Origin: a bacterium
Lineage (GTDB): Bacteria > Patescibacteria > Microgenomatia > UBA1400 > UBA12108
Reading direction: 5' to 3'
DNA: 64,000 bases
NCBI GenBank assembly: GCA_021788365.1
Contig: JAJYKS010000003.1
Coordinates: 62,001 to 126,000, forward strand
Below the pieces are notes generated by a model. It was not told the DNA's origin and ran no database searches. It worked only from the letters and a program-made list of their open reading frames with translations. Shown piece after piece: positions 41,460-48,426 of this stretch. The translations under genes and the position numbers were made by a program. The first letter of the stretch is position 1, and every line of letters starts with the position of its first letter.

Positions 41460-42313
41460 AGTTCGGCGATCTTGATTTTCTTGGGTTCGGATTTGGCTCC
41501 GTTTAAGAATTCGAGGTATTTTTCAGTGGTTGAGAGTCGCTTGTGACCTACCATGTGGGAGAGCTCGACAATCGGGACGCCAGCCTTTAGTTGTTCGACG
41601 ACAAAAGTGTGGCGGAGATCGTTGACCTTTGCCCCTTCAATCCCTGCGATTCTGAAGTAACGGTTCACGGCGGTACGAATGTTGCGAATTAGGAAGGGAT
41701 TGCCGGTTTTGGTGACGAATAGCGTGGTGTTCTTGGTGCGAGGACGGTCTTTGACATACATTTCGATTGCGTCTTTTGCTGTCTTATTGAGGGGGACTTT
41801 GCGTGCGTCGTGACTCTCATAGGCACGGACTTTGAGGAAACTTTTTTCTATGGAAATGTCTTGCAGTTGGATGGCTGCGAGCTCGCCGATGCGAAGTCCA
41901 GTCTGGAGCAAAAGCTCGACAATGGCGTACATGCGGATATCACCTTTAGCTGCGTCGCGGAGGGCGCGATATTCTAGGGGAGAGAGGACGCGGGGTGGGG
42001 TAATCTCGTATTTGGGGTGGGAGACACTGGAAGCAGGACTTGATGCGACGGCACTAACACTAATCAGGTATTTGAAAAATGACTTAATGGAATTTAGCTT
42101 GCGGGAGATACTTTTTAGGGTGTATTTTTCGTCTTTAAGGCTTTGTTTAAAAGATTCGAGGTGGTCGCTCGTCACTGCTGAGGCTTCTATTACCCCTTGT
42201 TTTCCCAGGAATTCGATAAGCTGATCTAGATCTTTGGCATAGGCAAGGATGGTCGCTCCGGCGCGGCCATTCTTCTGGAGATATTTGATAAACTCTGCTT
42301 TTTGTGGTTGCAT
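41456..42313 (-). CDS. XerC/XerD-like tyrosine recombinase
   Basis: 285 residues: an N-terminal SAM-like core-binding domain (KAEFIKYLQKNGRAGATI...) and a catalytic domain with TGLRIGELAAIQ (first Arg), DLRHTFVVEQL (second Arg), VGHKRLSTTEKYLEF (His and the Tyr nucleophile). The usual H of the HxxR box is N here (VNDLR). It may be the chromosome-dimer resolvase of this cell, or an integrase: two tRNA-Ser genes with duplicated 3' ends lie 0.5 and 2.8 kb away. ATG 42313 is preferred over GTG 42334. Confidence 0.85.
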   Translation of the reverse strand: MQPQKAEFIKYLQKNGRAGATILAYAKDLDQLIEFLGKQGVIEASAVTSDHLESFKQSLKDEKYTLKSISRKLNSIKSFFKYLISVSAVASSPASSVSHPKYEITPPRVLSPLEYRALRDAAKGDIRMYAIVELLLQTGLRIGELAAIQLQDISIEKSFLKVRAYESHDARKVPLNKTAKDAIEMYVKDRPRTKNTTLFVTKTGNPFLIRNIRTAVNRYFRIAGIEGAKVNDLRHTFVVEQLKAGVPIVELSHMVGHKRLSTTEKYLEFLNGAKSEPKKIKIAEL

Positions 42314-42405
42314 ACTAGGTACTCGGGGCAGCACGAATTTTTCGTAACTCGGCTAATAATACTATATTATGGGTCATAATGCAATCCCCTGGTGTAGAGG
42401 AATAT

Positions 42406-42759
42406 ATGCGGAAAGTATTCTTATATCTCATTATCTTCTTTCAGATCTTGCTTATTATCTCTCTTGTGCAGGGGATACGGGCGTCTCTCAAGTCGCAGCA
42501 GCGAGTGTCAACCCTCACTGCCATGAGGCAGTCGCTCGAGGAAACTAGGCAGAAGTTGTTGCAGGAATACCAATATGTGCAGAGTCCGTATTATCTTGAG
42601 GAGATGGCACGGGATCAACTTCATCTCTCCAAGCCAGGGGAAACGGTTGTGATCGTACCTCAAGGGGCAGTTGCGACAGCGTCAGCTGCGCCTACTAGCA
42701 CAGAACACTTATACCAGGCTAATTGGCAGAAGTGGTGGGGTGTAATCACGGGAGAGTAG
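42406..42759 (+). CDS. FtsB/DivIC-like septum formation initiator
   Basis: 117 residues: an N-terminal membrane helix (about 5-23, FLYLIIFFQILLIISLVQG), then a coiled coil (SQQRVSTLTAMRQSLEETRQKLLQEYQYVQ) and the family's YYLEEMARDQLHLSKPGETVVIVP, which matches DivIC/FtsB closely. These proteins link early and late division factors. AGAGGA precedes ATG 42406. The C-terminal Ala/Ser-rich tail is longer than usual. Confidence 0.88.
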   Translation: MRKVFLYLIIFFQILLIISLVQGIRASLKSQQRVSTLTAMRQSLEETRQKLLQEYQYVQSPYYLEEMARDQLHLSKPGETVVIVPQGAVATASAAPTSTEHLYQANWQKWWGVITGE

Positions 42760-42854
42760 TCGCCTGGAGGACCGTTCGCCCCTACACTGCACAAAAAGTA
42801 TCTTCCAGACGGTTGGTACTCTATTCCAGATTTGTGATGATAAAATAGGAATGT

Positions 42855-42936
42855 GGAGAGTGGGCAGGACGGTAATGCGCGAGTCTTGAAAACTCGTGTC
42901 CGTAAGGACTAACAGGTTCGACCCCTGTACTCTCCG
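42855..42936 (+). tRNA. tRNA-Ser(UGA)
   Basis: Type II tRNA with acceptor GGAGAGT/ACTCTCC, anticodon loop CTTGAAA (anticodon UGA) and a long variable arm (TGTCCGTAAGGACTA). Its 3' end is GCC and then runs into a 58-bp unit that repeats the T-loop and acceptor sequence, the last ending in GCCA. Confidence 0.9.
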
Positions 42937-42938
42937 CC

Positions 42939-42996
42939 GAGATAACAGGCTACAGTCCTGAGCTTGTCGAAGGATTCGACCCCTGTACTCTCCGCC
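42939..42996 (+). repeat. tRNA-Ser tail unit (58 bp)
   Basis: A 58-bp unit directly after tRNA-Ser(UGA). It starts GAGATAACAGGCTACAG, contains CTGAGCTTGTCGAAGG (reverse of the family B motif) and ends with a copy of the tRNA's T-loop and acceptor, TTCGACCCCTGTACTCTCC. Two nearly identical units follow tRNA-Ser(CGA) at 45039-45154 on the other strand. Confidence 0.9.
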
Positions 42997-43014
42997 ATAA
43001 AAGGAGGTAGCGAT

Positions 43015-43617
43015 ATGCAGAAGACCACACTTGAGGAGCATTCGGCCGGGGGAGTGGTTTTTCGCTATACGCGAAAAACAGGAGATAGGAGAGAGATTCT
43101 AGATTCTAGCGAAGTAGAATTTTTGTTGGGGAAACATAGCGGGTATCACAAATGGGTGTTACCCAAGGGGCTGGTGGAGCGGGGTGAGACGCACGAGGAG
43201 GCTGCAGCGCGGGAGGTAGCGGAGGAGGTGGGGGTGCGGGCTAGAATCGTGGATGTAGCGCCTCTCAAGACCATTACGTATTGGTACTACGCCGATTTTG
43301 GGGATCCTTCGACAAGCTCAGGACTAGTAGGAAAATCGGCAACGGGTGAGGCGAGCGCGCGGCGGGTGAAGACCTATCAGGAGTCGCCTGACTTCGCCAA
43401 GGCTACGTCGGGTAAAAGTGGTGGCAAGGTGCGGGCGCACAAAACGGTGACGTTTTACCTCATGGAAGCGGAAAGTGATTTGGGAAAAGAGGGATGGGAG
43501 ATGGAGGAGCGAAAGTGGGTCTCGTATGATGAGGGGATGCAGCTTCTGGCGTTTGATACGGAGCGAGAAGTGTTTGAGGTAGCGGGGGAAGCCCTTCGAC
43601 TGCGTTCAGGGTTATAA
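43015..43617 (+). CDS. Nudix hydrolase with in-frame repeat inserts
   Basis: 200 residues. It begins LEEHSAGGVVFR and has a Nudix box GLVERGETHEEAAAREVAEEVGV (about 52-74), as in diadenosine polyphosphate hydrolases. Three short tracts are encoded by genome repeats: PSTSSGL (43306-43324), DFAKATSGK (43391-43410) and the C-terminal LRLRSGL (43592-43611). They sit in a linker before the last strand and at the C-terminus, so the core can still fold. AAGGAGG precedes the ATG; the gene may be cotranscribed with tRNA-Ser(UGA). Confidence 0.88.
   Translation: MQKTTLEEHSAGGVVFRYTRKTGDRREILDSSEVEFLLGKHSGYHKWVLPKGLVERGETHEEAAAREVAEEVGVRARIVDVAPLKTITYWYYADFGDPSTSSGLVGKSATGEASARRVKTYQESPDFAKATSGKSGGKVRAHKTVTFYLMEAESDLGKEGWEMEERKWVSYDEGMQLLAFDTEREVFEVAGEALRLRSGL
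43306..43324 (+). repeat. Family B repeat inside the Nudix gene
   Basis: CCTTCGACAAGCTCAGGAC, read in frame as PSTSSGL. The same string occurs in the tRNA-Ser tail units at 42939-42996 and 45039-45154, and a variant (TTCGGCAAGCTCAGGACC) inside the gene at 38097. Confidence 0.85.
43592..43611 (+). repeat. Related repeat at the 3' end of the Nudix gene
   Basis: CCCTTCGACTGCGTTCAGGG, a near-palindromic variant of the same theme, supplying the last codons (LRLRSGL) before the stop. Confidence 0.65.
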
Positions 43618-43676
43618 ATTCTGTGCCTCTGGTCAGAATTGTCAGCCATAGGCTGATCGGTCTTTGACCGAAACTG

Positions 43677-43748
43677 TGCTCCTGCCGAGACTTGAACTCG
43701 GATTTCATCCTCCGGAGGGACGCGTCCTATCCATTAGACTACAGAAGC
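43677..43748 (-). tRNA. tRNA-Arg(CCG)
   Basis: On the minus strand: acceptor GCTTCTG/CAGGAGC, anticodon stem CGTCC/GGATG with loop CTCCGGA (anticodon CCG), T-arm CCGAG/CTCGG around TTCAAGT. All stems pair well. Confidence 0.9.
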
Positions 43749-43761
43749 AACCGTTGTGATG

Positions 43762-43833
43762 TGCGCCTGACTGGAATCGAACCAGTATTGGCAGTTCCGC
43801 AAACTGCTGTCCTATCCGTTGAACGACAAGCGC
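43762..43833 (-). tRNA. tRNA-Arg(GCG)
   Basis: On the minus strand: acceptor GCGCTTG/CAGGCGC, anticodon stem GCAGT/ACTGC with loop TTGCGGA, giving anticodon GCG, and T-arm ACTGG/CCAGT. Most bacteria read CGU/CGC with an ACG anticodon deaminated to inosine; here G34 is encoded. Confidence 0.85.
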
Positions 43834-43865
43834 ATTCGTGCGCCTATTATACCTCAAGATTTGAG

Positions 43866-44405
43866 TTAACTGTTTTCGAGAGGAACTTTGTCAGAAAGCC
43901 ACTTGCTGGCACGATCTACCCAGCTGTCTGCGGGCTTCTCGAGCGGAATTTTGTCGCCGATGGCTTTTATAATTTCTTCACGCTTTTTGGGGTCTACGAT
44001 CATGAGGACAACCCCCGGGAGTGGCTTCTTTGTTTTGCAGATCACCATTTCGGTATCCCATTGTTTTTTGAGCCAAAAATTGGTGAACTCGTCCCATTCG
44101 TATAGCTTGTCGTCGGTGCGAATACCCTTGGTGGTCACCTGATGTTTGGTGTCCTCAGGTTTATTTGCGGCCAGTACGTAGGAGAGAAAGGCGAAGGCGA
44201 TGATGACCCCTATTAAAAGGAATTCTTTGAGGAGCAGAAGAATCACGCCAAGCAGGAATGCAATGCTCGCGATCGTTGTGTAGAACTCGCGGGTGCGGGC
44301 TTTGTATGGACGGGAAGGAGCTGTCCACTCGAGTATAACTTTTTCGACCTTTACACTCTCGGGTATTTTTTCACCGTCGGTGTAGATGGGAGTAGGTGAG
44401 ACCAT
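43866..44405 (-). CDS. Hypothetical membrane protein, possible bacterial PH domain
   Basis: 179 residues. Two adjacent membrane helices (about 42-80, FYTTIASIAFLLGVILLLLKEFLLIGVIIAFAF) preceded by a cytoplasmic segment and followed by a beta-rich domain (HQVTTKGIRTDDKLYEWDEFTNFWL) that looks like a small PH-like domain. Similar in layout to the protein at 45930-46553. Conserved in CPR as far as I recall, function unknown. Confidence 0.7.
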   Translation of the reverse strand: MVSPTPIYTDGEKIPESVKVEKVILEWTAPSRPYKARTREFYTTIASIAFLLGVILLLLKEFLLIGVIIAFAFLSYVLAANKPEDTKHQVTTKGIRTDDKLYEWDEFTNFWLKKQWDTEMVICKTKKPLPGVVLMIVDPKKREEIIKAIGDKIPLEKPADSWVDRASKWLSDKVPLENS

Positions 44406-44422
44406 AGTAGCAGTATAGCAGA

Positions 44423-45034
44423 CTAGGAATGTATATGTTCCTTGACCGTCGAGATTAGCATGTGGAGTGACGGATCGTTGTATCCTTCAGGGATGATTAT
44501 GTCTGCGACTCGTTTACTGGGCTCTACAAATTCGAGGTGCATCGGACGGACGGTGTCCTGATATTGTTTGAGGACGGATTCGATGGTGCGGCCGCGTTCG
44601 GCGGTATCGCGCCGTAGACGTCGAATAAAGCGAACGTCGGCTTCGGTGTCGACAAAGATTTTCATATCGAAAAGTGGCAATAGCTCGGGGTAGGCGAGGG
44701 TGAGAATACCTTCCACCACTATGACCGGAGTTGGCTCTAAGCGGACGGTTTTCTCTTCCCTTGTATGGGTGGCAAAATTATAGATGGGGCGGTCAATGGC
44801 CACTCCTTTACGAAGTACGGTGAGATGTTTTATAAGGAGTTCTACTTCGAGCGCCCGGGGATGGTCAAAGTTGTTTTTTGTGCGCTCCTCGATGGATAGG
44901 TTGGAGAGGTCGTGGTAGTAGTTGTCGAAGGCAATGAGCGTCACCTCGTGAGCGCCAAACTTGCCGACCAGATTCTCGGCTATGGTGGTTTTTCCGGAGC
45001 CGGTTCCACCGGCTATACCTATTGTGTACGTCAT
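44423..45034 (-). CDS. udk: Uridine kinase
   Basis: 203 residues. P-loop TIGIAGGTGSGKTTIAENL, the substrate motif AFDNYYHDLSNLS and FDHPRALEVELL, and RFIRRLRRDTAERGRT are all standard Udk. It phosphorylates uridine and cytidine for nucleotide salvage, useful in an organism that probably scavenges nucleosides. Its ATG comes 4 nt after the last tRNA-Ser tail unit on the same strand, so it may be transcribed from the tRNA promoter. Confidence 0.93.
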   Translation of the reverse strand: MTYTIGIAGGTGSGKTTIAENLVGKFGAHEVTLIAFDNYYHDLSNLSIEERTKNNFDHPRALEVELLIKHLTVLRKGVAIDRPIYNFATHTREEKTVRLEPTPVIVVEGILTLAYPELLPLFDMKIFVDTEADVRFIRRLRRDTAERGRTIESVLKQYQDTVRPMHLEFVEPSKRVADIIIPEGYNDPSLHMLISTVKEHIHS

Positions 45035-45038
45035 ATGT

Positions 45039-45154
45039 AGCGGAGAGTACAGGGGTCGAATCCTTCGACAAGCTCAGGACTGTAGCCTGTTATCTCGGCG
45101 GAGAGTACAGGGGTTGAATCCTTCGACAAGCTCAGGACTGTAGCCTGTTATCTC
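45039..45154 (-). repeat. Two tandem tRNA-Ser tail units (2 x 58 bp)
   Basis: 45097-45154 and 45039-45096 on the minus strand are 58-bp copies of the unit at 42939-42996; they differ at only one or two bases. Each carries the CTGAGCTTGTCGAAGG motif and ends with the tRNA T-loop and acceptor sequence. Confidence 0.92.
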
Positions 45155-45156
45155 GG

Positions 45157-45238
45157 CGGAGAGTACAGGGGTCGAACCTGTTAGTCCTTACGGACACGAG
45201 TTTTCGAAACTCGCGCATTACCGTCCTGCCCACTCTCC
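45157..45238 (-). tRNA. tRNA-Ser(CGA)
   Basis: Minus-strand type II tRNA almost identical to tRNA-Ser(UGA) at 42855 but with loop TTTCGAAA region giving anticodon CGA. Acceptor GGAGAGT/ACTCTCC, long variable arm. Directly followed by two 58-bp tail units. Confidence 0.9.
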
Positions 45239-45300
45239 TACGCTAAAGCTACGGAGAGCAAGCTCTCCTGACTTTATTGGATAATTTTAGCAGACGAAGG

Positions 45301-45771
45301 CTAATACCCGGTGGGAGGCTTGGTTTTCTTGCCAAGCTGGGGGAAGGGGTGGGATTGAAGGAAGGCATGTATCACGTCTACTGCTTTGAGCAATTCATTT
45401 AGGTTACCGTCGCGCGAAACCACGAGATCCTGGCAGTACTTTTCGGTTTTCGTCCAGTCGTTCTTAAACGTTTGATTTATATCTTTCCATTCAATATCGG
45501 CGAGGAGAGCCGCCGCCGTCTCGGAAAAAGGGACGACGCCGATTTTCATGAGGTAGGCGATAGCAGGATAGCCGAGGTAGTCCTGCCAGTAGCTCCCATT
45601 GTCGTTTGTCATGATAGCCCCCGTTTTGGGGTCGTATGACACTGTGTAGTATTTATTGCGGGAGGAGCTGTAAACTTTTGCCGTGTTTTCTAAGACCTCG
45701 ATACGTCCATCGGCAAGCGCCCCCAACGCTTCGTAGATTTTAATTCTCGGTGGAAGTTTCCAGGAAGCCAT
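45301..45771 (-). CDS. Hypothetical protein
   Basis: 156 residues from MASWKLPPRIKIYEALGALADGRIEV. A first part with beta strands (KYYTVSYDPKTGAIMTNDNGSYWQDYLGYPAIAYLM) and a helical C-terminal half. No family recognised. The longer frame to 45846 runs through the divergent tRNA-Ser(GGA) and is rejected. Confidence 0.7.
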   Translation of the reverse strand: MASWKLPPRIKIYEALGALADGRIEVLENTAKVYSSSRNKYYTVSYDPKTGAIMTNDNGSYWQDYLGYPAIAYLMKIGVVPFSETAAALLADIEWKDINQTFKNDWTKTEKYCQDLVVSRDGNLNELLKAVDVIHAFLQSHPFPQLGKKTKPPTGY

Positions 45772-45794
45772 ATACCTGTATAATACATATATCT

Positions 45795-45877
45795 GGAGGA
45801 GTCGCCTAGCGGCTATGGCACAGCATTGGAAATGCTGCGTGCGCAAGCACTCGCGGGTTCGAGTCCCGCCTCCTCCG
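45795..45877 (+). tRNA. tRNA-Ser(GGA)
   Basis: Acceptor GGAGGAG/CTCCTCC, anticodon arm CAGCA/TGCTG around TTGGAAA (anticodon GGA), long variable arm GTGCGCAAGCAC. Unlike the other two serine tRNAs here it has no tail repeats after it. Confidence 0.9.
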
Positions 45878-45929
45878 CCTTTGTTCTTACTTCGGCGGAC
45901 AGGTCCGCAGGAAGGGTATAATTAGCGGT

Positions 45930-46553
45930 ATGCAACTTTTATTCGACGCGACCGATTTTGAGGCGCCATACACAAATCTTGTGTTCCCTGGCAAGGCAGA
46001 AGATGAAAAGCTCCTGTATGTGACCCGCGAAGCACCGCTTGTGCTGTCTGTACGCCTTACAACGTTTTTCTTGATTGTTGCTCTGGGAATGGTGGCAGGT
46101 TCTATTATGCTTTCATATACGGGGAAGCTCATCGGATTTGATACGACTATGATCGTGCTCCTCCTCCTGCTCCTTGGTGCCGTTGTTATTTTTGGCGGAT
46201 TGTGGTGGATATGGCAGGTGTACCGTAAGACCGTGTTTATTATTACCACCCGTCGCCTTACCAAATTTATCCATACGACTCCATGGACACGGTATCAGAT
46301 GTCACTCGGCCTTGATAAAGTGGTCGACTCTGCTGCCTATAGCAAGGGCTATGTGCAGGCAATGTTCGGCCTCGGTACGTTTGTCGCGCGTTCCTCGGCC
46401 GGAAATATCAAGAACTTTAAGATTGAGAACATCCACTATGCCGAAGATCTCCACAACTGGATGAACAAACTCATGTTTACCTTTAACAAAGAAATAGAGA
46501 AGTTGGACCAAATGAAGCCATTTGTGGCAAAGCCAATGGGGAAACGGGATTAG
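45930..46553 (+). CDS. Membrane protein with bacterial PH (bPH2) domain
   Basis: 207 residues. Two membrane helices (about 40-62 and 73-97) followed by FIITTRRLTKFIHTTPWTRYQMSLGLDKVVDSAAYSKG, the typical sequence of the bPH2 domain (YdbT-like), then AMFGLGTFVARSSAGNIKNFKIENIHYAEDLHNWM. Function unknown, probably a membrane scaffold. TATAAT at 45917-45922 is 7 nt before the ATG, predicting leaderless mRNA. Confidence 0.85.
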   Translation: MQLLFDATDFEAPYTNLVFPGKAEDEKLLYVTREAPLVLSVRLTTFFLIVALGMVAGSIMLSYTGKLIGFDTTMIVLLLLLLGAVVIFGGLWWIWQVYRKTVFIITTRRLTKFIHTTPWTRYQMSLGLDKVVDSAAYSKGYVQAMFGLGTFVARSSAGNIKNFKIENIHYAEDLHNWMNKLMFTFNKEIEKLDQMKPFVAKPMGKRD

Positions 46554-46600
46554 GTCGTAGCATAAATCGTAGGCTGTAGAATTGGGAGCAGAGGAGAGAC

Positions 46601-48373
46601 ATGGCAACGGATCAGGTAGAACTCGTCAAAAGTAAAACAGATATCGTACAAGTCATTGGTGAGCGGGTGACTCTTAAGCGAGCGGGGCGGCATTTCAAGG
46701 GACTCTGCCCCTTCCATTCGGAGAAGTCGCCGTCGTTTATAGTTTCTCCCGAGCGGCAGAGCTTCAAGTGTTTTGGCTGCCAAGAGGGGGGTGATGCGAT
46801 CGCTTTCTTACAAAAATACGACGGCATGAGTTTTTTTGAGGCGCTTGAGTCTTTGGCAAAACGGGCAGGGGTAACGCTCGAGGACTACCGTCCTTCTGCA
46901 GCCGATTCTGAGCGGAAGCGACTCCTTTCCCTTCTATCACTTGCAGCAGAGTATTACCATTATCTGCTCACCAAACATGAGAGCGGGAGAGTGGCGCGTG
47001 AGTACCTCAAAAAGCGTGGGATAACGAATGAAGCGATTTCCCAGTTTTATCTCGGATTTGCTCCAGCACAGTGGCGGAGTGTGTCTGACTTTCTTATCAA
47101 GAAAAAGCAGTACACTCCCCAGGAGCTTGAAAAAACCGGTATGGTCATACGGCAAGAGCGGTCCACTGGGTACTACGACCGGTTCCGTGGGCGGGTTATG
47201 TTCCCTCTAAAAGACCACAAAGGGGTGGTGGTGGGGTTCTCCGGCCGTACGCTCTCTTCGGACACAACGGAAGCCAAGTATATCAATTCACCCGAGACTA
47301 GCCTCTATAGCAAGGGGCGAATGCTTTATGGCCTGTGGGAAAACCGCGAGGCAATACGCAAGGCTGACCAACTCGTACTTGTTGAAGGCGAGCTCGATGT
47401 TATCCCATCGTGGCAGGCTGGGGTAAAACAGGTGGCGGCTATAAAGGGGAGTGCGTTTACCTCCGAGCAGGCGCAGCTCGTGTCTCGCTATACCAAGAAC
47501 GTCGCGATATCACTTGACGCAGATGCTGCGGGACAGGAAGCTATAAAAAGAGCGGTGATAGTTGCAGAACCACTTGACATGAGTATAAGAGTTGTACAAG
47601 TGACGGGAGGGAAGGACCCCGGCGAGGTGGCCAGTGCGAATCCTCGTGCGTGGCGGGAGCAGGTTGCCCGGGCAGCTCTTTACTGGGACTTTCTTTTGGA
47701 TAGCGCAATTGCTCGTCATGATCCGGACAGTGGCGAGGGGACGAGTGCCATCTCGCGTGAGGTAGTGCCAGCTATAGCGGGAATTAGCAATCTGGTCATG
47801 CGTGCACATTATGTTGGTGAGCTAGCCGCGCGTCTTCATGTTCCGGAGACAAGTATTTATGACGAAATTACGCGTCTAGCCAAACGACGAGAGCTGTCGA
47901 CGCTCAAAGAAACGGTAGCAAAGATAGAACGGGGGGCGACAAATCGACGGGAAGAGCTATCTTTATATGTTCTTTCTCTGGCGCTGCAATACTACGACGC
48001 CCTCCATGAATTTTTTGGAGTGGTACAGAAGACTTGGTTTTCCCATCCTGCCGCCGCCAAGCTCTTTGCCGCTTTGACCGACTGGGATACGAAGCAGCCA
48101 TTTACCATACAGGCTTTTGCCACAAAACTACCTCCAGAGCTCGCACCAACGCTCGACGAATGCTACCTCCGAGACCTCTCTATTCAGGCAGATGAGGCAG
48201 TAAAAGAATGGCAACACAGCAGTGTGGAGCTTGAGATTTTGGCCATTCGTGATCGACAAAAGGCGCTTGCCTCCGAGATTGCAAAAGCAGAGAGCGGTAC
48301 GAGTGGGGAGACTCTCCTGCCACTTCAAGAAGAGTTCTCCCGCCTGTCTCGCCGCTTGTCCGAGATTACGTAA
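46601..48373 (+). CDS. dnaG: DNA primase
   Basis: 590 residues. N-terminal zinc-binding domain CPFHSEKSPSFIVSPERQ followed by FKCFGC (about 38-64), RNAP-like domain with the Toprim segment LVLVEGELDVIPSWQAG and ISLDADAAGQEA. It makes RNA primers at the replication fork and should interact with DnaB via its helical C-terminus. GAGGAGAG is a clear ribosome binding site. It is followed 53 bp later by rpoD, the familiar dnaG-rpoD pair (rpsU is absent). Confidence 0.95.
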   Translation: MATDQVELVKSKTDIVQVIGERVTLKRAGRHFKGLCPFHSEKSPSFIVSPERQSFKCFGCQEGGDAIAFLQKYDGMSFFEALESLAKRAGVTLEDYRPSAADSERKRLLSLLSLAAEYYHYLLTKHESGRVAREYLKKRGITNEAISQFYLGFAPAQWRSVSDFLIKKKQYTPQELEKTGMVIRQERSTGYYDRFRGRVMFPLKDHKGVVVGFSGRTLSSDTTEAKYINSPETSLYSKGRMLYGLWENREAIRKADQLVLVEGELDVIPSWQAGVKQVAAIKGSAFTSEQAQLVSRYTKNVAISLDADAAGQEAIKRAVIVAEPLDMSIRVVQVTGGKDPGEVASANPRAWREQVARAALYWDFLLDSAIARHDPDSGEGTSAISREVVPAIAGISNLVMRAHYVGELAARLHVPETSIYDEITRLAKRRELSTLKETVAKIERGATNRREELSLYVLSLALQYYDALHEFFGVVQKTWFSHPAAAKLFAALTDWDTKQPFTIQAFATKLPPELAPTLDECYLRDLSIQADEAVKEWQHSSVELEILAIRDRQKALASEIAKAESGTSGETLLPLQEEFSRLSRRLSEIT

Positions 48374-48426
48374 TCTCAAGTATCTGGTATACTACGAGAC
48401 CAGCGTGCGGTATCATGGAGGAGTAC

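Noticed and set aside
43692..44105. 137-aa plus-strand open frame over the tRNA-Arg pair
   Set aside because: It is antisense to two tRNAs and to the membrane protein gene, with no family resemblance.
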